A stretch of DNA of 38,668 nucleotides from Elysia marginata (GCA_019649035.1 BMAT01007946.1:298468-337135), one strand, 5' to 3'. Positions 24,729 through 36,183 are shown, counted from the first letter of the stretch. Made by a program: numbers and translations. The notes: a model not told the origin generated them from the letters alone.

Positions 24729-24920
24729 TAGAGACCTTTAGCACACGCACCGTGTCTCAATACGCGTACGTGAAAACCGGGAAAGCAGATTGAGAAACTA
24801 TAAAAATAATGAAACCAGTTTCTAAAAATAGAACCTTCATTATTTTTATAGTTTCTCAATCTGCTTTCCCGATTTTCACGTACGCGTACTGAGACACGGT
24901 GCGTGTGCTAAAGGTCTCTA
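24729..24920. mobile_element. palindromic MITE with 83-bp inverted arms and TA flanks
   Basis: Left arm 24731-24813 and right arm 24836-24918 are reverse complements with 2 mismatches in 83 bp, separated by a 22-base loop. Both ends are flanked by TA (24729-24730 and 24919-24920), consistent with a TA target-site duplication as in Tc1/mariner-type insertions. The arm starts GAGACCTTTAGCACACGCAC. The first 38 bp recur identically at 38631-38668, again after TA, which proves that it is dispersed. There is no coding capacity. Confidence 0.9.
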
Positions 24921-26404
24921 ATGGTGGCGTTTCACCCCGTGAGCTAATTGAACATCACTGCAAAAATATAATAATACAGTGTATCATTTTTATTTTAACC
25001 CCTTCGCTACTAAAACATCAAGGCTAACTTGGTATAAATTTAACGCTAGGCTTGAAATCTGCTCTGAGACTGCGCATAGCCATTAAAAGTTCGAACGTGT
25101 AGTATCGAAGGAACAAAGCAAACAGTGCTATAAAAAAAGACGTATCCGGTACCTTGTTCGTCCACAGCGCATATAGCTTTGCAATTTTTGGACGTACCTG
25201 GTCCACAGTGCAGTGAAGAGGTTAATTTAATCTTGTTTCTGCACATCACATTTTATAACAAGGTTCAGGATAACCATATAGGCCTACTTAATACTGGTTT
25301 GAATTGAAATTTTGGTACCGGTAATACTAATCTAAATTTATCTGTAGGCTACTGGGTAGTTAAGGCTAATCAGTAATTGATAGAGTTTTAGTGATTGTGT
25401 TTGTCTCAGATCGAAACAATCGTGTTTTGTGTGTGTGTGTGTTGTTTTTAGCATATTTCTTAAAATAGATACACGTATTATTTAAGCAGAGACTAACACT
25501 ACCCTTTTCCCCCTTTGACCCCCCTCAATATCTGTCATGCTATGTAGATATGCACAGAAATCGTGTGACTGTTTGATAATCACCTTGTGTTTTTTTAACC
25601 TTTGCAGTTTTGCAAGGCTGTCCAAAAATTGTCCCCCACCCCTGTGCTTTCTATTCTTCTTGTGACCAGGTTTCATTAGGTGGTTAGATAATTTCTTTTG
25701 ATGGTTCATGCTGTGCGATACGATACATTAATAAAGACAATAACATTTACTTCCTATAACACAAAGGCTGTCAAAAAGTTCTTCCATTATTTTTACATCA
25801 AACTATTTTAATCATTGAGAGATTTCTAAATAATGGCATTATGAAGGCCTGCAGTGCACATTATTTGCTTTTTGTTGTAATTTTTTACGAAACTGAAAAG
25901 ACGAAATTGCGAGCCCAGAAAAAAATTTTTGCTATTGAAGAGAAGTAACCTAACTACCATCTGGAAGTTTGTGAAGATGTAGGCTATATCTCCAGTCTTG
26001 CAACTTCAACACTGGACTTTAATAGTACCGGCAGCGGCAGCTCAGCGTCAACTTGACAACTAACTGAATAGTGACTACGTAACAAAACCAGAAGAAGAGG
26101 TGGGGTCCAATTTGTAGATCTCTAATGGTAACGATATTTCGAAAGAGGATTGTATTAATTTATTCGGTCACCGGAGCGCAAAACCAAGCTGTTCAAATTT
26201 AAACACACATGCCCGAAAATTCGTTTTTGCTTTCGCATGATGTGTTCCCATGTGAAGGATGAACATGTAGGTGATTTAAGGGACAGAATTCTTTTTAGTG
26301 TTCAGTCCAGAGTCTTCCGGTCGGAATACGTGTCATGTGAAGCGCGCATTACAGTACGACTGGGTGTTAGGCGCTCACATAGTAGTAATCTACAAGCGTG
26401 AAGA
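24921..26404. other. intergenic, no gene recognised
   Basis: Contains a short GT microsatellite near 25428-25444 and otherwise unremarkable sequence. A 75-codon minus-strand open frame at 25482-25709 has no similarity I recognise. Confidence 0.5.
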
Positions 26405-26570
26405 AAAGTTACAGTCTAAAGTCAGTACTCATTTAGGGGTGGGTGGACTGATGAACATGTGGAGACGTTGCTTTCCCAAGGCAACTATACCTCGAATCGT
26501 AGTTGAGAATCGAACCCACAAGCGCCGTATTACGTGTCCCACGCTCGAACCACTGAGCCAAGCTGCCCCA
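26405..26570 (-). mobile_element. tRNA-derived SINE, copy B
   Basis: On the minus strand: GGGGCAGCTTGGCTCAGTGG (A box TGGCTCAGTGG), then B box GGTTCGATTC, then CAGTCCACCCACCCCTAAAT, the same core as copies A and C. The head GGGCAGCTTGGC also matches copy A. The 3' end is approximate, and the copy is shorter than A. Confidence 0.82.
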
Positions 26571-28264
26571 CATATATGTGTACATGAAGAATAAGAAGAA
26601 ATATTTTTCATAAATGGAAAAAGTCTGAATATTGCCCTTTGTGATTGGGTCCCGTAAGTGTGGAGGCCTATTCTAATTCAATTGCGGATCTAACGAAAGT
26701 TTTTAAATATTTTTTTCTTTAACAAGAGTATGGTATGCTTTGAATGTTATGTTTTTGTGCAGGAATGATGTGACAGCGTTTGGTTTGTTATCTCGCTGAT
26801 GTGTTTACTTCATAAAAGGTCATTGCTGCGGTTCACACCTAAACACTTAGCAAACTTATGGCACAAAAAGGTTACTGGTACTTTCCCTAAACATATGTCT
26901 GGATTGATTTCCATCAGTGTTCCTCCCACTTGTTCTGGCAACCAAAGTCTTTCTGAATTTTTGATGAGTCATTGGAGTGTTTGATTTTCCTGTTTAAATA
27001 AGTCATCCAAGACGTGGGATGTCATTCCTGCCAAAACAACTTTTTTGCTTTCTGTACAATAGGAAACTTTTGATCCACTTAAATGTGTGTCAAAGTTTAC
27101 AATTGTGTTTCATAAATAGCTACACTACCTAAAACTCATTTATAAACAAGGCAAGCTTTAAGATTTAATAGCTGAAGACAAGATTCAATGAACGTTCATT
27201 TGCATTTTTTGACAATTTGACAATGTTAAGACAGGAAATTAGTGGTCAAAATAATATTTCTGTAGGACCAAAAGATAAAACATTGTTTTTCTTTTTTAAA
27301 TAAACTTTAGGAATAACACATTATCTGGTCATCTGGAAGACAAAACAAATAATCCTTACTATTTAGGCAACAAGTTCACGTTAAGTAAAGAAAACCACAA
27401 CAAGCATAGCAAAAATTTTATTTCTGTTTATTCTGTGTAAAACGTTTGTAAAGTAGACATTTTTAGATAAAGTAAAACCAGTCACAGGTATAAACCTCAA
27501 AACCTCCTTTGAAAATAGAACAAAAAAAATTTAAAACAACTTCTTTGTGCACACCTATATACAATTTGATGAGCAAGAACATTGACAACATTCAATATTT
27601 CATGACAGATCATCCCAAGTTCCAATAAAAACAGATTTGGATATGGTGATCTCATTGCTTGCAGTTTGATTACTTTGCTTACCCATTCTTATTTCAAACA
27701 TTAAACAAAAAGGCTTTCAGTTAAGCTTGAAGGCTTATGATACTACAATCCTCATTAATGGAATTACTATTTTTAAAACCAAGACATATTTATAATGCTT
27801 GTTTTACAGAAATGAAAACTTCAAAAAAGCAAAAACAAAAAACAAAACAATAAAATGTCAGTACAGTTAGCTAAAGAATATTTTATCACCAGTGGTTGTG
27901 TATAGCAATACACTCAGGATAATTTTTTATTGCTGGAAAAAAATTGTATAAGATACATGTATATCACATTAAAGAGATCATACAATATCAGGAATTTTGT
28001 AGCATAGAAAGCTTACTTTTTGGGGAATGTACATAAAATATTACTTACAAAGCCTCGCCTACACAGCAAGTTCTGATTTCATGAAAAGATAAATGAAAAA
28101 GTTTCATAGCTCAAATAGATTTCTTAACCCTATGAGCCCTACTGACTGTTACAGTATGAAAATTTTTGGTGAAAAATACTCTACTCAACGGTAAACCGCT
28201 ATGATACAACTTTGACTCATCATTAAATAAAGCTTAATAATAATATGTAACTCATCCAGTTTTT
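26571..28264. other. intergenic, no gene recognised
   Basis: AT-rich sequence with no recognisable coding segment, terminal repeats or RNA gene. It may include 3' untranslated or downstream sequence of GCH1, but no boundary can be set. Confidence 0.45.
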
Positions 28265-28679
28265 TTGTTTAGTAATGATGTAGGAGAACATGGCAGGCTT
28301 CATGTAGTTGGAATAGTTGATTTCTCAATATTTCTAAACAAAATAAATTGTGGAACTGTTGATTCAACCTTAGGAGCTAAAAGCCCAGATTTTCATCAGA
28401 GCCAGTTAGATCTTTGCTTTTTGATTTGGAAGATAAGAAGAAGACTACCCAATGAATTACCTAGTAAGTGGTCTTGAAAGTTTTAGCGATGTTAGAGAAG
28501 AAGACAGGAATAGATCTTTATCTAGTGATTTCCATGAAGAAGTAGAAAGCAATTTAGACTTATATCTAGATAAACGAAGACCAAATGGTGAATGGGGTGT
28601 TGCAGAGAAGGGGGACGTAGGCCTAAACCCAATGAGGATATTCTTTCAACTTGATGGAATTAAAAAATTGTTCCTATAG
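28265..28679 (+). pseudogene. two overlapping open frames, possibly one frameshifted relic of unknown origin
   Basis: Frames 28265-28477 and 28452-28679 overlap by 26 bases and are unusually balanced in composition for this AT-rich region, for example LSSDFHEEVESNLDLYLDKR in the second. A single frameshift would join them. I recognise no family, and no splice sites stand out. The segment ends about 10 bp before the repeat element at 28690, so it may be part of a larger mobile element. It could also be chance. Confidence 0.2.
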
Positions 28680-28689
28680 ATACTTTATT

Positions 28690-29120
28690 TGAGGCTGCGA
28701 CAAAACGTTCCGATTCTGTCAGTTGTGATGGTGGACAAAGTATTTTAAGGCATAGCGAAAAAATTACGCTGTCATAGAAAAGCTCCTTCCTTTTATCCCT
28801 CTCACTCTATATCATGAAGCAGTGTTGAAAATTTTATCCAAAAAGACTTCACACTTTAAAAGAAATGAAGAAAAAAACATAATTGAAAATCTGTCGGTTG
28901 TGATTGTGGACAAAAATTTGTCCTGCATCACAACCAACAGATTTTGAGTGTGACCGTTTTTAAATTTCTTGATCAAATTCAATTAAAATTTCTGACAAAA
29001 CATTATGATGCAATTTAAGAAAGTTATAACATCACACCATTACAAAAGTATTGTTAGTTTGTACTTTTTTCTGAAAATTCTTTGTCTCCTATCACAACCG
29101 ACAGATTTGTCACAGTCTCA
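28690..29120. mobile_element. 431-bp candidate non-autonomous element with inverted ends and four copies of an internal motif
   Basis: The ends are inverted: TGAGGCTGCGACAAAACG on the left and, read from the right end, TGAGACTGTGACAAATCTG. A motif of the form CTGTCGGTTGTGATNGTGGAC occurs at 28716-28740 and 28891-28914 forward and at 28917-28940 and 29081-29104 reversed. The middle pair forms a hairpin with 24-base arms. The symmetry suggests a MITE or foldback element; no clear target-site duplication is visible and no family is assigned. Confidence 0.6.
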
Positions 29121-29184
29121 TTTGATGATGGATTTCTCAATGATTAAAAACCAATTTTGAAATTGTTTGCACGCTTTATGAAAT

Positions 29185-29475
29185 TCTAGTCATCATCATC
29201 ATTGGACGTTGCCTCCAAAACAAACTGCCGGAATGTCACTCTTCGGCCCACTTCAGTGTGATTTTCACTAATTCTGCAATATCCTGCCCCCACCATCTTT
29301 TAGATCTTCCCTTGCTCCTCTTACCTTCTACTACGCCTCTCTAATGTGTTGTGCCAGTTGAGGTGACTAGAGTATCTTAACTTTTGTTCCTTTATCCACA
29401 CCAAGGCGGTTTAGAATTTTTTTGTTGCTTTCTTTAGCTGTCCATAGTACTCTAGCATTTTATTTAAAAAACCTG
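29185..29475 (-). mobile_element. decayed LINE C-terminal fragment
   Basis: On the minus strand: ARVLWTAKESNKKILNRLGV then DKGTKVKIL and a stop; after a frameshift RYSSHLNWHNTLERRSRR; after another shift EGKRSKGRSKRWWGQDIAEL. The order (W.AK..N..IL.R.GV, then S.HL.W, then GKRS.GR...RW..DI.E) is typical of the 3' end of LINE ORF2 proteins. It is a different copy from the one at 4249 and much more decayed, with at least two frameshifts and stops. Confidence 0.75.
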
Positions 29476-32400
29476 GATACTTTTTTCATGTTTTCGACAG
29501 GGTTCATGTCTTGCAACCTATTATTTGCAGCTTTGGGTGTATCAATTGACACAAAATAATACTCAATTTTGGCCAGGGGAGCCAGGGATGTGAGATTGCG
29601 AGGCTGGAGAACCCTGAGTTCTTAAGACCAAGTTGCAGTTATACTTTAGAGCACCGTAAATTTGAAAAATTAGACTCACACTTTTTTTTGCAGTACAGTA
29701 TTCCATTTTAAAATTTTTGTCATTCTTCCTTAACATAAAAACTTTATTCAATCTTCAAAGGTTATGGTTACTTTAAGTCTCATTAAAACTCTTACATGTT
29801 TTTACAGGTTTGTTACATCACAAGTCCCACTCCCGTGCCCGTGCCATATACAAATAATAAATATTTTCTTTCATCTACCCTTACATGAAAAATACAGGAA
29901 TGTTTTGAGACTGGGGGAGAATGAATACAGAATAAATATATTGAAGGATTATCCTTCTGGTGGTTTTCCCATTCCACATTTAAATATACAATATAATGAT
30001 ACAAAACAAAAATACAAATTTAAACACACTTTAAATAAAATGAATACCAGTTCAGTGCACATAATTGACAATGGCCGGATTTAAAAAATCTTTCACATTT
30101 CATTTTCAACAAATCTTACAAAGATATATAATTCTATTCATAATATCTTGGACTTCAGTAATGTTATAATATCTATTATATCTTACAACATGCTACATGC
30201 TTTTTGCTGAAGCTGGAAGATTATGTTTTGAAATGAAGAATAATATCACTTTCACTAGTAGGACCAATTTTCAAGCAAATCCAAGATCAGGGTAAAATTC
30301 ATAATTTATGTATTTTCTGACTAGAAATAGCAGTCTTAAAATAAATGACGATTTATTCAATGCAACCAATAAGCCCGACACCAGAGTTGCAGTTTAAGGA
30401 GAAATTTGTCAAAATAAGTAAATCGATATATGAGAACTAAATAACAGTAAAATATCTCAGAATACAACAATGTATTTTTTTTTCACCCGTCGCCTCATAA
30501 CTAGTCAAAATTAGTATTCAAAATTTATATTAAACATGTTTTGAAATCATCAAATATTTATTTTATAATTTTTGATTTACTGTAAATCTTAGTGCTGACA
30601 GGATAATAAAAGTAAATTATCAAAAACATTAACATAATGATTGCCACTGTATGAAAGAATAAGTAGTTCTGACTTGCTTTCACTAGTTTGAGGACACATG
30701 ACGCTTCCTTCAGAGAATTTCAATATTTCAGATAATGTCAAGGACAACTGTTTTATAAGACCATCATTTTGTAAACTCTGACAGGAGTTTTAAAACAAAT
30801 TAGAAGGTTCCAAAACTACACACATTTAAATGATTACAAAAGAAAATTTACAGACAATGACTTTAAATTACAAATGACTAAAAGATTATGGCAGGCTTTT
30901 CGTTCTAAAAAATTCAATATCATAGAACATAAAAAGTTCAATAAAGTCTTTGGAAGGTTCAGTGATTCCTTGGATATGACCAACATTTTAAAAATAATGG
31001 CAAAAAAGACAAGTTTTTAAACAACAAAAGGTGATATATCCCCAAAACCAAAAAGAAAATATATATATACAACAAAAAGCTTATACATAATTTGAAAAAT
31101 ACAGCTACATCTTGACACAGCACCTGATTTGGGTCAAATTACCAGCCACCTCATATTTCAGGCAGATTTAGCTCTATAAGCCTATTTCATTAACTGCCAC
31201 ATGAATAAATTTCCAGATTTTTGGGCTTTAATATTCACACAGTCTTATTTCTTTACTTCATTTTATTTTCTGCAAATTTTAGAAACATAAATTTATTGTA
31301 AGAAAGCAAGATATTTTGTATTAAGCTGTATAGCGGCATTTGCAGTAGAACTAAGTCTTCTGTTTTACAAATGGCAGACACTTTTAATTGTTCTTTGTTT
31401 GATATGAAAATGCGTAAATATACGGGCCTTTGTGTTTAAAAAATGTTTGAAATAAGTTTAAAGTTAGTTAGATTCTGTATCTCTGAAGTCTTGATCCAAT
31501 GAGACAAGGAGTGCTGTGTACAGTTGACAGTTCACAAACATACTACAGTAGGCCTATACCACTTTTCCATAGATATAAAATAGTTTCTGTTTTTGCTTAC
31601 CCTTGTGATGATATTAATCGAGATATTGATTGAGATATCTGCAAAGTGGCAACAAATATGACCATCACTTGCTAAGAAATTATGCCTAGAAGAAAGACAT
31701 TTTCTAAATTTACCCAAAAACAATATGGGATTACATCATTTAGTTTCTTATTGACTAAGGTGACTAGAATCAAAGTTTATGTAAAGAGATCTTCAACTTT
31801 TGCAATAAAAATTAACAATTTTGTGGAGAATCATATTTCGGGTCAAAGAATATCAAGATATAAGTTATAACTTCATTGGTGGTTCTCATCTTGTATCTGT
31901 GAAATAAAAATTTAAAAAAAGGCAGGGCACAAACTTAAACTTACAAATAACAAAAAGCACATGGCAAAGATGAAAGCAAGTCCTTATCAAACTAAAAGGA
32001 TACAGGATCTGTGGCAAGAAAGATGCTGACTTCATTACTGTATATAGCATAGAATGGTGAGGGAAAAAATGTGGATTATTTCCTTAGATTAACATTATAC
32101 ATGTGGTGGATTGTTTTTAAAATACAGATGCAACTCATCAAAAGTTGATAAGTGCTTAAATTTTTAACTCAATTTGAGGTTACTTAAGAGTTGAAACTTA
32201 CAAATCAAAATTTGTTTCAAAAGGATTTATTAACATAACGAATGAACAGGATTTAAAACTAAGCATTAGAGAGTGTATTGTACTTACCAAAAATTGAAAT
32301 CGCTTTCTCATACTCCCAACCCACCCTCTTTCTTTCTATTAGGCTAAACATAGCTGACACAAAATTCATCTCTTAAGAAATCTCAAACTTTCAAATCCTT

Positions 32401-33033
32401 TTATATGTTGGGAAAAAAGTTATTGAAATTTACCTACAATCTTGTACAATGTAGAAGAAATTTTTTTTAAATACTTCAATGTCCAAATCCTTATAAAAAA
32501 TAAAGAAAAAAAGAAAGACATGACCTACATAGAGAATTAAAAATCATGACATTTAAGTCTGAACAAAAGCTCAAAAGGTCACAGGTTCAGCTACATGTAT
32601 TTAAAACCTCTTAAATTCACATTGAAAAAAATTATCTCACAATGTCATGATTCTAAAAACAGTTTTATCCTTCAGTCATGAAAAGCATAAATGTAAAATC
32701 TGTTGATGTTTATTCTTATTTTATCTATGTCACCAAGTACCTGAGATTTTTTTCACAACAGCACATGCCATTACTTCTATGAGCCTAGTTCACAAAAAAA
32801 AAACCTCAAAAGACATGTCGATTGCATATCCTGACTGTTTCAGGAAAAAAAAAAGGATAAATTAAAGTTCCCTTTCAGGTCAAAATCAGGAAATCCACCC
32901 AAATACCTATAAAGGAACAAAAATATCACATGTCTGCACAATTTAAGGAGAAGAATTTTTATCCTAGATCCTCTGTAATTTGCAAATCCCACTCCCCACT
33001 CTATATAACAGTTCCCACATCCTCTCCATCCTC
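29476..33033. other. GCH1 3' flank and intergenic sequence
   Basis: Directly downstream of the GCH1 stop on the minus strand, so the 3' untranslated region starts at 33033. Several AATAAA hexamers occur on that strand (one at 32709-32714), but in such AT-rich DNA none can be singled out. Nothing else recognised; a 106-codon plus-strand frame at 29764-30084 shows no similarity. Confidence 0.5.
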
Positions 33034-33163
33034 TCACTTGACTAGAGCTAGTGACAAGAACTCTTCCCTTGTTTTGGGGTCATCTCTGAACACACCAAGC
33101 ATGGTGCTGGTAATAGTCTTACTATTGAGTTTTTGTACACCACGCATTACCATACACATGTGG
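33034..33163 (-). CDS. GCH1: GCH1 last coding exon with stop
   Basis: [43 protein letters not shown] and a TGA at 33034-33036. The split codon gives Ser where human has Thr just before HMC. The tail after EEFL is one residue longer than the human protein (LALVK against TLIRS differs by alignment). Acceptor TTCCATTGCAG. Confidence 0.96.
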
Positions 33164-35588
33164 CTGCAATGGAATGAGAAAAGAGAAAAAAGAGCATTTT
33201 AAAACCAGTTAATGTAAATGTTTCACGATCAACCTAACAACAACAACTTGTATCATGAACATCATACTGGATAACTATTTATTGTTGTGCAATCTTGCAG
33301 CATTCTTACATTTTAATATCTTGGAATAGAAACTGTAGAGAAGACACAATTTTTAGAGCTTCTTACTCAATACTGGTATTGATAAGTTGTTTTTTTTTAA
33401 TTTTTTTATTATTGACCAATAAAGGTAGTATTGGTAAGTTTTATGAAAAGGAAAAGTTTTCAATACAATCTATATTCACTACTTAGTCAAGCTTAAAAAA
33501 ATCGTTAGTATTTTATCTAAGTGGATGGTATATTGATGGACAGTAATCAAATCTCTAATGTGGTGATTTTTACAATCAGGAATTTTTTTTGTGTCAGGAA
33601 ACCAGGGGAGACAAAAATGCACAAAAAATATTTGCCCGAGTCCTTCCCCTTAGTCTCCTGCTCAAAAGGGAACAGGGCTTGTACCCCCATTTAAAAGCAG
33701 AGGGTGAAATTACACAGAATCACCCACTGCTAACAAATGTCTTCAACAAGGTTACCTTTTACACAAAACCTAGCCACATGTGATTGCTGCCACCCATATT
33801 TCAAACACAAACAACACAACAAGTGATTATAAATTCTACTGCACTATTGCCGAAGTCACAGCTGTTTTACTATCAACAACTATTTTTGTAATTGTCATCG
33901 AAATTGGGCAAACGATTATATAGCTAATACTATAGAACTACATGGCTAGTCTTGCAATAGCATAAACATTACCTTGCTTCAACAACCACAGCAACACCTG
34001 ATGGTTGCACTGCCTCCGTGATCGCCAAAGCAATCTGTTTAGTAAGTCTCTCTTGAACTACATGGAGGAAAGAGGAGGAAAAAAGCCACAAAAATAAGAT
34101 AACAATTTAGTATTGATGAGCTGATATGATAAAACCACAGGAAAAATTTGTAACAAGCAGATTTTGATTAAAGAAAATAAATTTCAAGAAAAAAAAAAGA
34201 AGAAACAGACAAAGGAAAGGAAGAGATGAAAGAGGAAAATAGGGTAAAAGAAACAGTAGAAGGAGCTTGGTGGACTGAGGAATAGTGGCTATCTTGTTCT
34301 ACTTGGGTAACTGTAGTTATCGTACATAAAAAAACTGTAGTCCAAGGGTGGAATTAACCCATCAGATATAAATTTTAATGCCTAAATCATAGGACCCTAA
34401 CTGCGCCACAAATTTATAAATTACACATAGAAATATTACTCTTGACTTTAATGAGAGAAACTTACATAAAAGTTATCTACTATCAACTTGACTTTGTAAA
34501 AAATTTAGTAGCCCAAGCTATTTAAAAGCCCTATCATACTTTCGTCTTCAATTTAAGCACATAACAAAATTATAAGTTTAAAAATTTAAAATAAAATTTT
34601 TGTACATATTTCTGATCATTTTATTTCATTTTGTGGAATATCATGGCTCAGTAGTTTGTGCGCCCAACCCATTATCTGGTTCTTGCGGGTTTGATTCCCA
34701 ACCACAACCCAAATAAAATATCCTTAAGAAGGCAATTCATCTATACTTTCCTCAGTCCACTCACTTGCAAAATTTGTACTTGGCTAAAGGCAGTGCTTGA
34801 AATTTGTGGAGTGTTAATGTTTGAGCACTTATCAGGCAGCCGTACTGTAATGCTCTGTACTATGAGTTGAATTTGCTCTTGGGTGTATTGGTCAGGTGGG
34901 CATTTGGCTTATATCCATGTAAAACTATCTAAATAAACATTATAATAAATAAGAGCATAAAATATTTAAACGTTATGGAAAATTCTATAAAATATTATTA
35001 TCCGAGTGTGTTGCCCCGAGACAATCCAAACAGGTGTCATTTTGAACATGATTATGATTTCCTAACTTTTATAAAATTTCATAAAGAGATGATTTCACGT
35101 TGAGAGTAATAAGATAATCTATAAAATTTGGGCCACAGGCGTAAAGCGTGCAGTAATTTAAAATAGAAAGTCAATTAATTCTGCACTCTGTCTACACCTA
35201 CCCTGCAGTCTTCTGCTGTACACCTCAACAATCCTGTCGATCAAAAAAAAAAAGGAAAGATGTCAAGTATTTGAAAATGTCTAAGCTTTATGTTTGCTTC
35301 TTTTCAATGCTAACAAATCAGTGCTCTCCTCAGAATTTTCTTTCTTTCTGTTGCTGCAGTTGAAACATCAACTTCGCCTGCCACCATGACAACCCCCTAC
35401 TTCCAACGTCAAAACAAATACTACTACAACTGCTTCTGTGCTACTGTTACTACTACTATCATAACTATTACTACTACTACTAATACCAGAACAACGCTAC
35501 AACTATGACAACAAATACTGCTACTACTACTCTGCTGCTACTATTACTACCTATATTACTAATAAATGTACTTCTACTACTACTACTG

Positions 35589-35645
<57 letters not shown>

Positions 35646-36183
35646 GACTATGACTTCTGCTGCTGCTACTACTACTCTACTACTCTGCTAAATAAATGAC
35701 AATCAAATTGATAAAATTAAGAATCAGAATAATTGCCAAAGACCATTACAAAGTATTTTCTCTAAAAATAAAAAAGAGTCACCAACTTTATAATCATGAC
35801 CAAGCCACCCCAGCCCCTGCTGTAATCTGCTTTAAACTTTTATTGACTAATATGAAATCGCAATTTTATATGTACTTTTCGTCTCTTCACTAAAGTTCAT
35901 ATCTCATGTGAAATTACCGTATTTAATCCTTATACCAAAAATCGTGTCAGATGTTGCATAAAATTGAAATGAACTTTTCATAAAACCTATTAAATATCTA
36001 TTGTGTAATTGTAAACACCAAATTATTTTCTACGTAAACACGATGTGAATTAGCACTAGTATGATTCATAAAGTGTATATCTGCGTATATTGCACACACA
36101 CACACACATTAAACATTATTAACTCACCTTGCCAGTTTACTCAGACCTAAAATTTTGTTATTTGGAAGATAGCCAATGTGAAC
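33034..36183 (-). CDS. GCH1: GTP cyclohydrolase 1, C-terminal four exons (5' partial)
   Basis: GTP cyclohydrolase I converts GTP to 7,8-dihydroneopterin triphosphate, the first and committed step of tetrahydrobiopterin synthesis, in the cytosol as a homodecamer. Exons at 36128-36183, 35202-35233, 33973-34057 and 33034-33163 join in phase to 303 nt (100 residues and a stop), roughly the last 40 percent of a 250-residue enzyme. Visible blocks are [48 protein letters not shown] and [23 protein letters not shown] holds the family's active-site His and one zinc-binding Cys. The first three exon lengths (56, 32, 85 nt) equal those of human exons 3-5 as I recall them. The exons with the other zinc ligands (CEHH) were not found up to 38668 and must lie further right. 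Confidence 0.96.
33973..34057 (-). CDS. GCH1: GCH1 exon (equivalent to human exon 5, 85 nt)
   Basis: [20 protein letters not shown] then GVAVVVEA and two bases of the next codon. Human has [20 protein letters not shown]. Acceptor CTCCATGTAG, donor GTAATG. Confidence 0.96.
34636..34925 (+). mobile_element. tRNA-derived SINE, copy C (in a GCH1 intron)
   Basis: A box TGGCTCAGTAG at 34644-34654, B box GGTTTGATTC at 34688-34697, then CAGTCCACTCACTTGCAAAA, the core shared with copies A and B. It is inserted antisense to GCH1, in the intron between the 32-nt and 85-nt exons. It is more diverged than copy A. The limits are approximate. Confidence 0.8.
35202..35233 (-). CDS. GCH1: GCH1 exon (equivalent to human exon 4, 32 nt)
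   Basis: Only 32 nt: completes Arg, then [10 protein letters not shown] and one base of the next Val. Human has RIVEIYSRRLQV. Acceptor ATCGACAG, donor GTAGGT. It is far too short for ORF detection and is found by family knowledge and phase. Confidence 0.95.
35405..35690. repeat. ACT/AGT trinucleotide microsatellite
   Basis: An imperfect CTA/TAC tract containing a pure block of about 19 units at 35589-35645. It lies in the GCH1 intron between the 56-nt and 32-nt exons. It creates a long poly-Leu reading frame on the plus strand that is not a gene. Confidence 0.95.
36092..36109. repeat. CA dinucleotide microsatellite
   Basis: A short (CA)n run of about 9 units, 19 bp from the donor side of the 56-nt GCH1 exon. 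Confidence 0.9.
36128..36183 (-). CDS. GCH1: GCH1 exon (equivalent to human exon 3, 56 nt)
   Basis: [18 protein letters not shown] plus two bases of the next Arg codon. Human has [19 protein letters not shown]. Acceptor TTTAATTCCAG, donor GTGAGT. Confidence 0.96.

Noticed and set aside
32709..32714. AATAAA on the minus strand as the GCH1 polyadenylation signal
   Set aside because: The position is plausible, but many AATAAA words occur by chance in this AT-rich 3' flank, so none can be chosen.
33589..33783. 64-codon plus-strand frame in a GCH1 intron
   Set aside because: No family recognised, no splice or repeat context; consistent with chance.
35505..35699. Poly-Leu open frame on the plus strand
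   Set aside because: It is the translation of the ACT/CTA microsatellite inside a GCH1 intron.
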